Below, piece by piece: positions 8,259 through 17,045 of a stretch of DNA of 64,000 bases. Under the pieces are notes generated by a model that worked only from the letters and a program-made list of their open reading frames with translations, had not been told where the DNA came from and ran no database searches. Every line of letters begins with the position of its first letter. Position 1 is the stretch's first letter. The stretch is taken from assembly GCA_963710715.1 (NCBI GenBank), contig CAVQBL010000002.1:62001-126000 (forward strand), written 5' to 3'. Position numbers and translations under genes: made by a program. Source of the DNA: CAVQBL01 sp963710715. Lineage in GTDB: Bacteria; Pseudomonadota; Gammaproteobacteria; DSM-16500.

Positions 8259-8380
8259 GATAATATTGGTTACAAACAAAAGAAAAATTAGTTATTATTT
8301 CAGAATAAATTAATGGAAAAGACACGCGCGGGCACGATGGTCCAGTGGTAACCGCTGAATTACAATCAAGGAGAACATTA

Positions 8381-9409
8381 ATGGGTAATGGAATCCAGCC
8401 AGCACGAACTTATAATCAGAATCATATTTTCCGTAAATATATTCCGGGTAAAAGACGAATCAGTATCTATTGGTCATGGAGTTATCCGTGGGAATGTAAC
8501 CGGGATCTCACCATCTTGGATAATCGGTTTTCAACAATGACTGAAACTCGGCGTGTGTTCTGGCCAACGTATGAAACACCGGAATGGGATGTAATGCATT
8601 TCCTTCAAGGGATCGAAGGAACATTAGAACTCTTCCATCGCTCAACTCTCAGCTTTCAAAAACTTGCCGGTGAAGTCACGGGTTATCCAGTTGCCGTATT
8701 CCAGCGCATTGATCAAGCTGGATATATGCTCCCTATCGATGAAAGGATTCTAGCGGACACCGATACACTGATGATTTTTGGTTTGGATCATATTATTTCC
8801 GATCAAAAAGCTGCTCCGGAGGAAATCGCAGCAATCCGCGAGTGGCTCAAGCGAGATGGAACTTGCCTCTTGATCGGTCCTCATCACGATGTTGGCTTCA
8901 CCGATGATATGAAACAACGTCAAATGGAGTACCTACATCATGGCGACCAGCTTGTGCCACGTCAGCAACGCTTTGGACAATATACTCGTTCTTTAATGAA
9001 AGCATTGGATGTTCCTGTCATAAATCAATATGGTCTGCGTCCTGCGCTTATTCCGGGCACAAAGAAACTTGCGCCATTGAATACGAATAGGGACCTTGAT
9101 CGTCTAGAACTCTTGAAAGATGTAACAACATTTAATTTCCACCCTCATCTCCCACACTATGCCATCACTACCAACGAAACAAAAAAAATTCATGTGCTCG
9201 CTCGGCAACCCATCGATCTTGAGCGACCACATCCGTTCACCCAGGCTGGTAATACAGAATTTAACTCTCTGCTCTGGATGCCTCCGCATGATGTACGTTC
9301 TGGAGATATACTATTGGCAGATTCCACAATCTTTACTACGCTTTTTGGTGGAACAGACAGCTTAGAAAATTTTTGGAGAAATCTTGCGTTGATGAAGATC
9401 AAAAGCTAA
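8381..9409 (+). CDS. Protein with a GATase1-like segment, function unknown
   Basis: I choose ATG 8381, preceded by AAGGAGA at 8368-8374, rather than the in-frame GTG further upstream at 8345; this gives 342 residues. Around residues 115-170 the pattern DTLMIFGLDH, then APEEIAAIREWLKRDGTCLL and IGPHHDVGF resembles class I glutamine-amidotransferase-like folds such as DUF4350, where a hydrophobic strand is followed by an EEI..I..W/F helix and a Gly-rich strand. A catalytic Cys-His-Glu triad is not evident. Aromatic-rich N-terminus (SIYWSWSYPWE). No signal peptide. Family not identified with certainty. Confidence 0.6.
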   Translation: MGNGIQPARTYNQNHIFRKYIPGKRRISIYWSWSYPWECNRDLTILDNRFSTMTETRRVFWPTYETPEWDVMHFLQGIEGTLELFHRSTLSFQKLAGEVTGYPVAVFQRIDQAGYMLPIDERILADTDTLMIFGLDHIISDQKAAPEEIAAIREWLKRDGTCLLIGPHHDVGFTDDMKQRQMEYLHHGDQLVPRQQRFGQYTRSLMKALDVPVINQYGLRPALIPGTKKLAPLNTNRDLDRLELLKDVTTFNFHPHLPHYAITTNETKKIHVLARQPIDLERPHPFTQAGNTEFNSLLWMPPHDVRSGDILLADSTIFTTLFGGTDSLENFWRNLALMKIKS

Positions 9410-9476
9410 GTCTGAGATGATGCCGAATTTAGGATAATTTTATGTTTCTTGAAAGATTTTTGTAAAACTCCCCAAA

Positions 9477-9722
9477 TTAGTAATTGAATATTGTTGCGAT
9501 AATTTCCTCTCTAGGGTAAATGGGATTGGTTATAGACCCTTCTTTCTTTTGTCGCTCTCGTGTTTCGGATAAGCAGCATTCTTTTAGTAATCTACTCATC
9601 TTATCTGAGTCTATCATATGAGAATTATTAAAAAAGAAACCTCTTTTGTTGTTTTGTTTATTGGAGCGAAACCGGATTAAATGACAAATCAATATTAACC
9701 AATGGTCTAAAATTTGCGCCAC
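9477..9722 (-). CDS. Possible small protein in the 9410-9798 gap
   Basis: An 81-codon frame from GTG 9722. The second half (SETRERQKKEGSITNPIYPR) has a protein-like composition, but there is no convincing ribosome binding site and no recognised family. The surrounding 390-bp gap shows nothing else I can name. Confidence 0.2.
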   Translation of the reverse strand: MAQILDHWLILICHLIRFRSNKQNNKRGFFFNNSHMIDSDKMSRLLKECCLSETRERQKKEGSITNPIYPREEIIATIFNY

Positions 9723-9798
9723 ATAAGATTAACTGGTAATATTTGGCCATTCATCAAGCGGAAAACACTGCTTGTAATAGAAATCGGAGCAATTATCT

Positions 9799-11478
9799 AT
9801 GTTTATTCGTGATGCACTTTCAGGGTTTACCTCAGGTGTTTCTTATGTGTTCCGCAAAGCAAGTAGAGGTATTGCTTTTGCAGCAAGCCATCCTTTGTAT
9901 ACTTTAACGATCTTGCTATATGCGCAAACCGTGTTGGCACGAGCATCACAACAATCCATAATGTCAACAGCTAACGCAAGTCTAGCACTGCATCCGCTGC
10001 AAGGTTATTTATGTGGATCTCATTATACATTTAGCGCAGAAGCGGCTTTTGGAAATTGGAGTAATGGAATCAGTAGTCTGGTAATGGATTCACCTTTTTT
10101 CACGAATGAAACTGTTATTGATGTTCCGCCAAATGTTACCTTTATTCAAAATGGTACTACGATTACCTTGCAAGGAAATTCTAGCCAGTTAATGTTACCC
10201 AGCACTTTTACTGTTCCTAATGTTGATGAAAGCATGAGTGCGATTCCTGTGAACTACACCATCACCTCAGAGCAGGGTGATTCTTCTGTGGAAGGAGCAA
10301 CACGAGTACCTTTTTCAATATCACAACCACATAGTGTGAATGGATACCCCTTCCCCCTGGTGGAAGAATTTACAGGAAGCCCAAATAAAACATATAATTA
10401 TGTATTGTCAGGTGTAAGCGGTGTGCCGTTAGTACTTTCAATGCCTCAATTCATCCCGGATGAAGACCCAGACCCTTATATTTCCTCTATTTCTATGTCT
10501 ATGCAACGCAGAGATCAAAATGGCTTATCTTACGTAAATTTAACAATCCCTTATTCTATTATTAGGGTTCCTTACACAAATTGCGATGTCTTCGCAGATG
10601 CTTTCTGGCCAGTTATATGCGCGGCTAGTGCTAATATCTGGCCTAAAAATGGAGCTCCATTTTTTTATCAAGCTGATATGATGTTTTCTGTTAACGAAAC
10701 TGTTCCAATCTCCTCTGTCCCAATGAATAGAACCAATCTTTTTGGCCAGTTACAATTTACAAATTTAAATCAATATCCGAGTGGTAAGCCTTATGGGAAT
10801 CAAATATCTGTATTTGCAAATGTTAATATCACGTTAGGTAATCAAATTATAAATTTAGGAAAAATAAATGCTCGTGATTTATTAACTACATTAGCCAATA
10901 CGAAAGCTTATTTAAATTGCTCTTCTCCATCATCAGCTAAGTTAACTGCTCAATTTTATCCAAGGGGTTATTATGACTACAAACCTGAACTGGGATTAAG
11001 CAATACTATTTCTTTACCGATTAATACATTTCCACCTATTGTGCCAACAATGAATGTTACTCAACCCTTAAAATGTAATGATACCTTGTGTACTGCCGAG
11101 ATAACAGTACGCCCAAACATGGCAGAAATCACAAGCAACGCACAGCTTGAGATTACTCAAACAAATCTGGGTGTTCATCAAATCAGTGGTGATCCAAGTC
11201 AGTTTAATGAGAATAATCCAGCGATACTCACGGCGAATGCTTGTGATTTAAATTCCACACAAAGTTTTAGCAAACCTAATGATGCTTCTGCATCCTCTGC
11301 TGGTTCAATACCGAAAGGATTAATTGCAGGCCTGTCTGTTGCTGGTACATTATTTTTTAGCGTTGGCTATTGTTTATATAAGAAACGCCAAGCGAGAAAT
11401 CATGAGCCACAACAACAACTCTTACTAGATGGTGTTGAGGCTGGAGCATTTAATCAGCAGAAGTCTTCTCATAGTTAG
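9799..11478 (+). CDS. Large envelope protein with single C-terminal membrane anchor, unknown
   Basis: 559 residues, start ATG 9799 with GGAG at 9787-9790. An N-terminal basic stretch and a hydrophobic segment (HPLYTLTILLYAQTVLARA, ~31-50) look like a signal peptide. The central ~450 residues are rich in Asn, Thr, Ser and Pro, of predicted beta character, with scattered Cys (CGSHY, TNCDVF, VICAA, LNCSS, LKCNDTLCTAE, ANACDLN). Near the end a helix (IPKGLIAGLSVAGTLFFSVG) is followed by the basic YKKRQAR and a short tail. This is a type I membrane topology, typical of eukaryote-like surface proteins in intracellular bacteria. No family recognised. Confidence 0.7.
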   Translation: MFIRDALSGFTSGVSYVFRKASRGIAFAASHPLYTLTILLYAQTVLARASQQSIMSTANASLALHPLQGYLCGSHYTFSAEAAFGNWSNGISSLVMDSPFFTNETVIDVPPNVTFIQNGTTITLQGNSSQLMLPSTFTVPNVDESMSAIPVNYTITSEQGDSSVEGATRVPFSISQPHSVNGYPFPLVEEFTGSPNKTYNYVLSGVSGVPLVLSMPQFIPDEDPDPYISSISMSMQRRDQNGLSYVNLTIPYSIIRVPYTNCDVFADAFWPVICAASANIWPKNGAPFFYQADMMFSVNETVPISSVPMNRTNLFGQLQFTNLNQYPSGKPYGNQISVFANVNITLGNQIINLGKINARDLLTTLANTKAYLNCSSPSSAKLTAQFYPRGYYDYKPELGLSNTISLPINTFPPIVPTMNVTQPLKCNDTLCTAEITVRPNMAEITSNAQLEITQTNLGVHQISGDPSQFNENNPAILTANACDLNSTQSFSKPNDASASSAGSIPKGLIAGLSVAGTLFFSVGYCLYKKRQARNHEPQQQLLLDGVEAGAFNQQKSSHS

Positions 11479-11556
11479 GTAATCCGCATTACCGGTTCAA
11501 TGATATTGAACACATAAGTTAATTGACGGCAATAACAACTGATAAAATTTTGATTA

Positions 11557-12597
11557 ATGGGATTACTCAGTATGCGTATAGAACAAGAGGACTTGAAAGA
11601 AGCTACCAAAGCAGGATTAATCACTACTGATCAAGCACAACAGTTATGGTTATTCTGGCAGAAGGAGCAAGAAAATGTTCCTCACTTTCGTTTTTCCCAT
11701 GTGATGTATTACTTTGGGGGAATGCTTGCTATTTCTGCCATCACTCTATTTTTTACCAAAGCATGGGATCAACTACGTGGTGTTCAACTTTTTATATTAT
11801 CTTCTTGTCTATTTTTATTAGGACTTTTATTAACGCATAACTTTCTTAAGAAGAAATTACCAATTCCTGCCGGAATTATGTCAACATTCAGTTTAGCACT
11901 GGTGCCTTTAGCGGTATACAACATACAGATTTGGTTTGGGTTGCTTCCTGATCAAAATTATCACTACTCTGATTTTAATTACTGGGTAAGTTGGTACTGG
12001 GTGCCGATGGAGCTTGTTACCTTAATGATTGGAGTAATTATGCTTTACTTCTATCGTTTTCCTTTCTTACTTTTTCCAATCTCTATTACTCTCTGGTATA
12101 TGAGTATGGATCTATTTTCTTTGTTCTTTCAGATAAATGATTATTCTTGGCGAGCATCATTTTCTGTTTACTTTGGGCTGATTGTAATTTTCTCAGCTAT
12201 ATACATGGATTTCAAACATAGTAATAATCGTCAAGACTATGCATATTGGTTATACATCTTTGGAGTAATGATATTTTGGGGAGGATTATCTTATCAAAGT
12301 TCAAATAGCGAGGTGAGCAAATTTTTCTATTGCTTAATCAATATTGGAATGGTTTTAACAAGTGTCTTTCTCAATCGTCGTGTATTTGCCATTTTCGGTG
12401 CTTTTGGCATTTTGGGATATTTAGGACATTTATCATTTTCTATATTCGCTAATAGTCTAGGATTTCCAATTGCTCTAGTGTTTCTTGGGATTATTATCAT
12501 TTTTGCAGCTACACGTTGGACTCGCGTGGAGCACAAGCTAATTGAATACTTGCGTCCTTATATCCCGCAAAAAATTTTAAAAAGAATGCGGTTTTGA
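11557..12597 (+). CDS. DUF2157-like multi-pass inner membrane protein
   Basis: 346 residues (or 341 from the second ATG at 11572). The soluble N-terminus (EDLKEATKAGLITTDQAQQL) followed by about ten hydrophobic helices fits the DUF2157-like membrane proteins, whose biochemical role is unknown. It ends with a basic cytoplasmic tail (PQKILKRMRF). It follows the preceding envelope protein by 78 bp in the same orientation. No strong Shine-Dalgarno sequence is seen for either start. Confidence 0.65.
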   Translation: MGLLSMRIEQEDLKEATKAGLITTDQAQQLWLFWQKEQENVPHFRFSHVMYYFGGMLAISAITLFFTKAWDQLRGVQLFILSSCLFLLGLLLTHNFLKKKLPIPAGIMSTFSLALVPLAVYNIQIWFGLLPDQNYHYSDFNYWVSWYWVPMELVTLMIGVIMLYFYRFPFLLFPISITLWYMSMDLFSLFFQINDYSWRASFSVYFGLIVIFSAIYMDFKHSNNRQDYAYWLYIFGVMIFWGGLSYQSSNSEVSKFFYCLINIGMVLTSVFLNRRVFAIFGAFGILGYLGHLSFSIFANSLGFPIALVFLGIIIIFAATRWTRVEHKLIEYLRPYIPQKILKRMRF

Positions 12598-12658
12598 ATT
12601 TTTTATTATTCGGCTTACACTAATATCTTTTGGAACTCTATTCATATCCACAATATAA

Positions 12659-12775
12659 GCTCTGCAATATGCTGATGGTGTGGTTATAGGTTCATTATTT
12701 ATTAAAGCATTGGAAGATGGGATACAACCTTACGAGTTAACACACTTGGCAATGAGCATTAATCCATTGCGATAG
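12659..12775 (+). pseudogene. trpA: Remnant of tryptophan synthase alpha chain C-terminus
   Basis: The frame ALQYADGVVIGSLFIKALED and onward to a TAG at 12773-12775 carries the TrpA phosphate-binding signature ADGVVxGS near the C-terminus. The preceding (beta/alpha)8 barrel is absent. The relic lies immediately upstream of the aromatic operon promoter, suggesting that tryptophan genes once stood here and were lost. Confidence 0.65.
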
Positions 12776-12790
12776 CTATAAGGTAAAAAT

Positions 12791-12819
12791 TTGACATTGA
12801 TAAATTAATTTGATATACA
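12791..12819 (+). promoter_or_regulatory. Sigma-70 promoter of the aromatic operon
   Basis: A perfect -35 box TTGACA (12791-12796) and a -10 box TATACA (12814-12819) are separated by 17 bp. A transcript beginning near 12826 would carry the leader ORF and the hairpins before aroA. Confidence 0.7.
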
Positions 12820-12848
12820 TAAATTTCACATTATAAGTAGTGACTAAC

Positions 12849-12980
12849 ATGAGCTTATCTACTAGCAAACAAACAATGCAAGATGCGATCGCTATCCAGG
12901 CGACAACTCCTGTTGTTTGCCGTTTTACTTCTTATCAAACATATTCATTTTTCTTTTATTTTTGGCCCCAAGGCCAATAA
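12849..12980 (+). CDS. Aromatic-rich leader peptide of the aro operon
   Basis: A 43-codon ORF from ATG 12849 (or 34 codons from the in-frame ATG 12876). Its end reads TSYQTYSFFFYFWPQGQ and TAA: eight Tyr, Phe or Trp residues in 12 codons. Such runs are the control codons of attenuator leader peptides, as in the pheA and pheST leaders of enteric bacteria. It lies between a consensus promoter and the first operon gene, which makes phenylalanine/tyrosine (and possibly tryptophan) the natural signals. Ribosome binding sites are weak for both starts. Confidence 0.7.
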   Translation: MSLSTSKQTMQDAIAIQATTPVVCRFTSYQTYSFFFYFWPQGQ

Positions 12981-13044
12981 TACTCGTACTTAAAATTTAT
13001 TCGCTATCTCATAAACAACTAAGCAGTTGTTATAATGATTTTTT
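12962..13044 (+). promoter_or_regulatory. Candidate attenuator hairpins upstream of aroA
   Basis: The Trp codon and the end of the leader ORF lie in a perfect stem TTGGCC-CCAA-GGCCAA (12962-12977). Downstream, AACAACT-AAGC-AGTTGTT (13014-13031) is followed seven bases later by six T residues (13039-13044). An earlier GTTGTT (12912-12917) could pair with AACAAC (13014-13019) as a competing structure. The terminator stem is AT-rich, so strength is uncertain. Confidence 0.5.
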
Positions 13045-13069
13045 ATGTATGCCTTAAAGAGAAGATGAT

Positions 13070-14377
13070 ATGAATCTACATGTTAAAAAAACTTTAATTT
13101 TAAATGGAGAAGCTACACCTCCAGGCTCAAAATCACACAGCATTCGTGCTATTATTTTGGCTTCGCTTTGTCAGGGAGAATCTGTTTTAACTAATATGTT
13201 GCGCTCAGATGACACGCAAGATGCAATTAATGCGTGTAGAAGTTTGGGAATAAACATTTCTGAATCGGGTCATACTCTTAATATAAAAAGTATGGGACTG
13301 CCATTACAAGCGCAAACGACTGAAATTAATTCTGGAAATTCGGGTATTACAACACATTTTATTATGCCTATTTTAGGTTTAAGGAATAATCCTCATCAGC
13401 CCATTATTTTAAACTGTGGCGAACAAATGCGTGCGAGACCAATAAAATCCTTAGTTGCAGCATTAAATAATTTAGGGCTTAGCATTAAATATTTAAAACA
13501 TGCAGACACTTTACCGATTAGTGTTTCTGGCGAATTAATAGGTGGCAAGACGTATGTTGATGGTATGTCATCGCAATATTTGTCAGCATTGCTTTTTGCA
13601 CTCCCCTGCGCAAAAACCGATAGTGAAATTAAAGTGAGAAATTTACAAGAACGTCCTTATGTAGAGATCACGCTTAACTATCTTAAGGATCAAGGTATTG
13701 AATTTCATCATCTATCGACCGAGGATATTGATACCTATAAAATTAAAGGTGGACAAAAATATAAGAATATTTATAAAACAATATCAAGTGATTTTTCTTC
13801 TGCATCATACCTGATTGCTGCCGCCGTATTAATTCCTGGTGAAGTTGTTTTACCAGGATTAGATATGACGGATTCACAGGGTGATAAACAACTCGTTACT
13901 CTATTGAAAGAAATGGGTGCTGATATTACCATTGAATCAATGCATTTGCGCATTCGTGGTGGAAAAAGATTATCTGGAATAAAAATTGATGCGAATGATA
14001 TTCCTGATTTATTACCCACGCTTGCAGTAATAGCTACCTGTACAGATGGCAAAACAGAAATTTATAATGTAGCACATGCAAGAATAAAGGAAACAGATCG
14101 TATCCATTCTATGATAGATGGACTGACACGTATGGGCGCAAAAATAGATGAAAAAGAAGATGGCTTGATTGTCTACCCGAGTAAGCTCAAGGGCAATCAT
14201 GTTAAAGGCTATAGTGATCATCGTACTGTTATGGCTTTAAGTATTGCTGGTATGATTGCTGACGGAGAAACTATAATTGATGACAGCGAAGCTATCAATA
14301 AGACATTTCCTACATTTGTTAATATAATGCAATCAATAGGCGCAAATATGGAGGTAGAAAATGTCATCTCTACGTAA
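13070..14377 (+). CDS. aroA: 3-phosphoshikimate 1-carboxyvinyltransferase (EPSP synthase)
   Basis: 435 residues, the normal length. It transfers enolpyruvate from PEP to shikimate-3-phosphate in the shikimate pathway. Visible motifs: PPGSKSHSIRA (17-27, PEP/S3P binding), SGNSGITTHF (equivalent of the usual GNAGTxxR loop, here with His-Phe instead of Met-Arg), RPIKSLVAALNNLG, SSDFSSASYL, IKETDRIHSM and SDHRTVMALSIAG. First gene of the operon; preceded by AGAGAAG. It overlaps aroK by 17 bp, indicating translational coupling. Confidence 0.95.
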   Translation: MNLHVKKTLILNGEATPPGSKSHSIRAIILASLCQGESVLTNMLRSDDTQDAINACRSLGINISESGHTLNIKSMGLPLQAQTTEINSGNSGITTHFIMPILGLRNNPHQPIILNCGEQMRARPIKSLVAALNNLGLSIKYLKHADTLPISVSGELIGGKTYVDGMSSQYLSALLFALPCAKTDSEIKVRNLQERPYVEITLNYLKDQGIEFHHLSTEDIDTYKIKGGQKYKNIYKTISSDFSSASYLIAAAVLIPGEVVLPGLDMTDSQGDKQLVTLLKEMGADITIESMHLRIRGGKRLSGIKIDANDIPDLLPTLAVIATCTDGKTEIYNVAHARIKETDRIHSMIDGLTRMGAKIDEKEDGLIVYPSKLKGNHVKGYSDHRTVMALSIAGMIADGETIIDDSEAINKTFPTFVNIMQSIGANMEVENVIST

Positions 14378-14900
14378 CCATGTTGTATTGATAGGTTTCA
14401 AACATGCAGGCAAATCTGTCATAGGCGGAAATCTGGCTAAAAAATTATGTGTTCCATTTGTTGATTTAGATAAAAAAATAGAATTACTTTATGAAGATAA
14501 ATTTGATGAACAAATTACTTGCAGGCAAATAATGCAAAATAAAGGCGAAAAATTTTTTCGCTATTTAGAAACAAACGCATTGTTTCATGTTGTCAATTCT
14601 AACCCATCGATTATATCTTTGGGTGGTGGAACTCCATTAAGTGCTGAAAACCAAAGAATTATTAAGCCTTATATATTGATTCACATTACTGCACCGCAAG
14701 GCGTTATTTATGAGAGGATTATAATGAATGGAAGACCCGCCTTTTTTAATTCTGGAGAAGAGTTATTAGAATCTTTTAATCGATTGTGGGACGAGAGAAT
14801 CAATATTTATGAAAAAATAAAAGATTTTTCTATCTTAAATAATAGTTCCATCAATGATTCGGTTAATAAAATTATTCAAAAATTGAGCTTAGGAGAATAA
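14361..14900 (+). CDS. aroK: Shikimate kinase
   Basis: 179 residues. Walker A GFKHAGKS (12-19), shikimate-binding DLDKKIE, FFRYLETNAL with the Arg-Glu pair, SLGGGTPL, and the lid Arg in NGRPAFF. Catalyses ATP-dependent phosphorylation of shikimate, the step before AroA. The start lies inside the end of aroA, and its stop overlaps an AGGAG that serves the next gene. Confidence 0.92.
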   Translation: MSSLRNHVVLIGFKHAGKSVIGGNLAKKLCVPFVDLDKKIELLYEDKFDEQITCRQIMQNKGEKFFRYLETNALFHVVNSNPSIISLGGGTPLSAENQRIIKPYILIHITAPQGVIYERIIMNGRPAFFNSGEELLESFNRLWDERINIYEKIKDFSILNNSSINDSVNKIIQKLSLGE

Positions 14901-14906
14901 TTCGAA

Positions 14907-15941
14907 ATGAGTTACACCGTCATTAAAAAATTGCCCCCGGCAGAAGAAATCATTCAATCGATTCCTTTATCTATTGAAGGACATCAAAGAATTTTACAAG
15001 ATAGACGAGAAATCAATAATATTTTAGAAGGAAAAGATAAACGATTGCTCATGATTATTGGCCCTTGCTCAGCGTGGCCAAGTGAAGCTGTTTTAGAATA
15101 TGCTCAGAGATTAGCAAATTTAAATAAGAAATTGAAACATGCATTAAAATTGGTGATGCGAGTATATATCCAAAAACCGCGCACAACAAAAGGCTGGACT
15201 GGGCCTGTTAATCAGCCTAACCCATTTGTAAGCCCCGATATTGAAGCAGGTATAAGATATACGCGGAAAATGATGATTGAAGTACTAGAAATGGGTTTAC
15301 CCATCGCAGATGAAGCTTTATTTACTCATAATGCAAAAGGTTTCTTAGAATTATTATCATGGGTGGCTGTCGGTGCGAGAAGTTCTGAGGATCAAGAACA
15401 TAGGGTTTTTGCATCGGCAATTAATTGTGCTGTTGGTATGAAGAATCCTACACATGGCTCGTTATCCGTGGCCATCAATAGTGTAGTCGCAGCTCAGCAT
15501 TCACATGTTGCAGTGTTGGATGGACACGAAGTGCAAACGCATGGAAATCCATATGCACATGTCGTATTACGCGGCAGTAATCATGCACCAAATTATTCTG
15601 CTCTGCATCTTCTGGAAATTAAAAATTATATGGATACACATGGTATTATGAATCCATCTATCATTATTGACGCTAGTCATGATAACTGCTTAATTAATGG
15701 GAAAAAAGACCCTAGTCGTCAGCCAAATATTATTTTTGATGTGCTAAAAAGCATTGAAAAGTTGCCAGAGTTAAAAAGTATTGTTAAAGGATTCATGGTG
15801 GAAAGCTTTTTAAAAAAAGGCGCCCAAAAAATAGATGCAAATCATCCGGAAAATACAGATCTAAATGGATTATCTATTACGGACCCTTGCTTAAGCTGGG
15901 ATCAAACGGAAGAAATGTTGTCTGAGTTGGTGACGTTATGA
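14907..15941 (+). CDS. aroG: 3-deoxy-7-phosphoheptulonate (DAHP) synthase, class I
   Basis: 344 residues similar to AroF/G/H of enterics: IIGPCSAWPSEAVLEYA (the usual IHD after GPCS is altered), MRVYIQKPRTTKGWTG (PEP/E4P site), ADEALFTHNAKGFLELLSW, GARSSEDQEHR, GMKNPTHGS, VLRGSNHAPNY and IIIDASHDN. Catalyses the first committed step, condensing PEP and erythrose-4-phosphate. Which aromatic acid inhibits it cannot be read from the sequence; aroG is used as a generic symbol. It is preceded by GGAG and followed by a 4-bp ATGA overlap with aroB. Confidence 0.92.
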   Translation: MSYTVIKKLPPAEEIIQSIPLSIEGHQRILQDRREINNILEGKDKRLLMIIGPCSAWPSEAVLEYAQRLANLNKKLKHALKLVMRVYIQKPRTTKGWTGPVNQPNPFVSPDIEAGIRYTRKMMIEVLEMGLPIADEALFTHNAKGFLELLSWVAVGARSSEDQEHRVFASAINCAVGMKNPTHGSLSVAINSVVAAQHSHVAVLDGHEVQTHGNPYAHVVLRGSNHAPNYSALHLLEIKNYMDTHGIMNPSIIIDASHDNCLINGKKDPSRQPNIIFDVLKSIEKLPELKSIVKGFMVESFLKKGAQKIDANHPENTDLNGLSITDPCLSWDQTEEMLSELVTL

Positions 15942-17044
15942 ATCAAATACTGATGCAAATTCCAGCCCGACAAACTATTTCTTATCCAATAATGGTTGGA
16001 AAGGATTTGCTTTCCTGCCCAGATAAATGGTTGCCAATAGATTGGCGTTCCAAACAACTCGTCATTATTACAGATGATAATGTCAATAAGATTTACGGAG
16101 AATCTTTAGCAAGTGTGTTGAGTGAGTCAAAACCATTATTATTTACTTTTCTGCCGGGAGAAAAATCAAAAAATTATCAAACTAAGCAATTCTTGGAAGA
16201 ACAAATGATACAGCACCATTGTAACAGGGAGACTATTATTATAGCTCTTGGCGGCGGTGTGGTTGGTGATGTAGCTGGTTTTGTTGCATCAACTTTTATG
16301 CGTGGGATTTCTTACATTCAAATACCCACTACTCTTTTGGCAATGGTAGACAGCAGTGTAGGTGGAAAAACGAGTATTAATACAGATCAAGGTAAAAATT
16401 TGATAGGCGCATTTTGGCAACCCAGCTTTGTTGTGGCGGATATAAATTGTTTACTCACATTACCACAAACTCATATTACAAATGGGCTAATTGAAGCATT
16501 AAAAATGTTTATGACGAGTGATATCAATAATTTTAACTATGCGAGTGATAACCTTGATAAGGTTATCAATAAAGATCTTTCTGTTTTAAAAAATGTTGTT
16601 GAACACGCTATTAAAATTAAAGTCAAAATTGTGAGTCACGATGAAAAAGAAAATCATCAAAGAATGATATTAAATTTTGGGCACACGATAGGACACGCTT
16701 TAGAAAAAGTATCGGGCTATACCCTCCTGCATGGATATGCAGTTGCCTTGGGTATATTAGTCGAAGCAAAAATATCTCAATTATTAGGATTGTTTTCATT
16801 CAAGGAATACCAAGTGATTCAGTCATTATTTTTAAAATTAAATATTTCATGGCAGCAGATAAAACACATAAATAGCGATGACGTTATCCATGCAACGAAA
16901 AATGATAAAAAAATCAAATTAAACAATGTGAGATATGTTTTATTGGAAAAACTAGGAAAAGCCTATGAAGATGATGGCATTTTTGCTCATCCTGTTACAG
17001 ATGATATTGTTAAAAAAGCATTATTCGATGTAAGTGAGGTGTGA
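15938..17044 (+). CDS. aroB: 3-dehydroquinate synthase
   Basis: 368 residues. NAD- and Zn-dependent cyclisation of DAHP. Motifs: PGEKSKNYQTKQ, ALGGGVVGDVAGFVASTFMR (NAD binding), IPTTLLAMVDSSVGGKTSIN, LIGAFWQPSFVVAD, NFGHTIGHALE (Zn-binding His residues) and LHGYAVALG. Translationally coupled to the upstream DAHP synthase by a 4-bp overlap. Complete, with no missing core residues. Confidence 0.95.
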   Translation: MNQILMQIPARQTISYPIMVGKDLLSCPDKWLPIDWRSKQLVIITDDNVNKIYGESLASVLSESKPLLFTFLPGEKSKNYQTKQFLEEQMIQHHCNRETIIIALGGGVVGDVAGFVASTFMRGISYIQIPTTLLAMVDSSVGGKTSINTDQGKNLIGAFWQPSFVVADINCLLTLPQTHITNGLIEALKMFMTSDINNFNYASDNLDKVINKDLSVLKNVVEHAIKIKVKIVSHDEKENHQRMILNFGHTIGHALEKVSGYTLLHGYAVALGILVEAKISQLLGLFSFKEYQVIQSLFLKLNISWQQIKHINSDDVIHATKNDKKIKLNNVRYVLLEKLGKAYEDDGIFAHPVTDDIVKKALFDVSEV

Positions 17045-17045
17045 T

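Noticed and set aside
8328..8370. A tRNA-like stretch (GATGGTCCAGTGGTAACCGC).
   Set aside because: It resembles a D-arm but no anticodon arm, T-arm or acceptor pairing follows; the downstream bases are the ribosome site and start of the next gene.
13771..14221. Minus-strand ORFs within aroA.
   Set aside because: Shadows of a strongly conserved enzyme gene with no independent coding signal.
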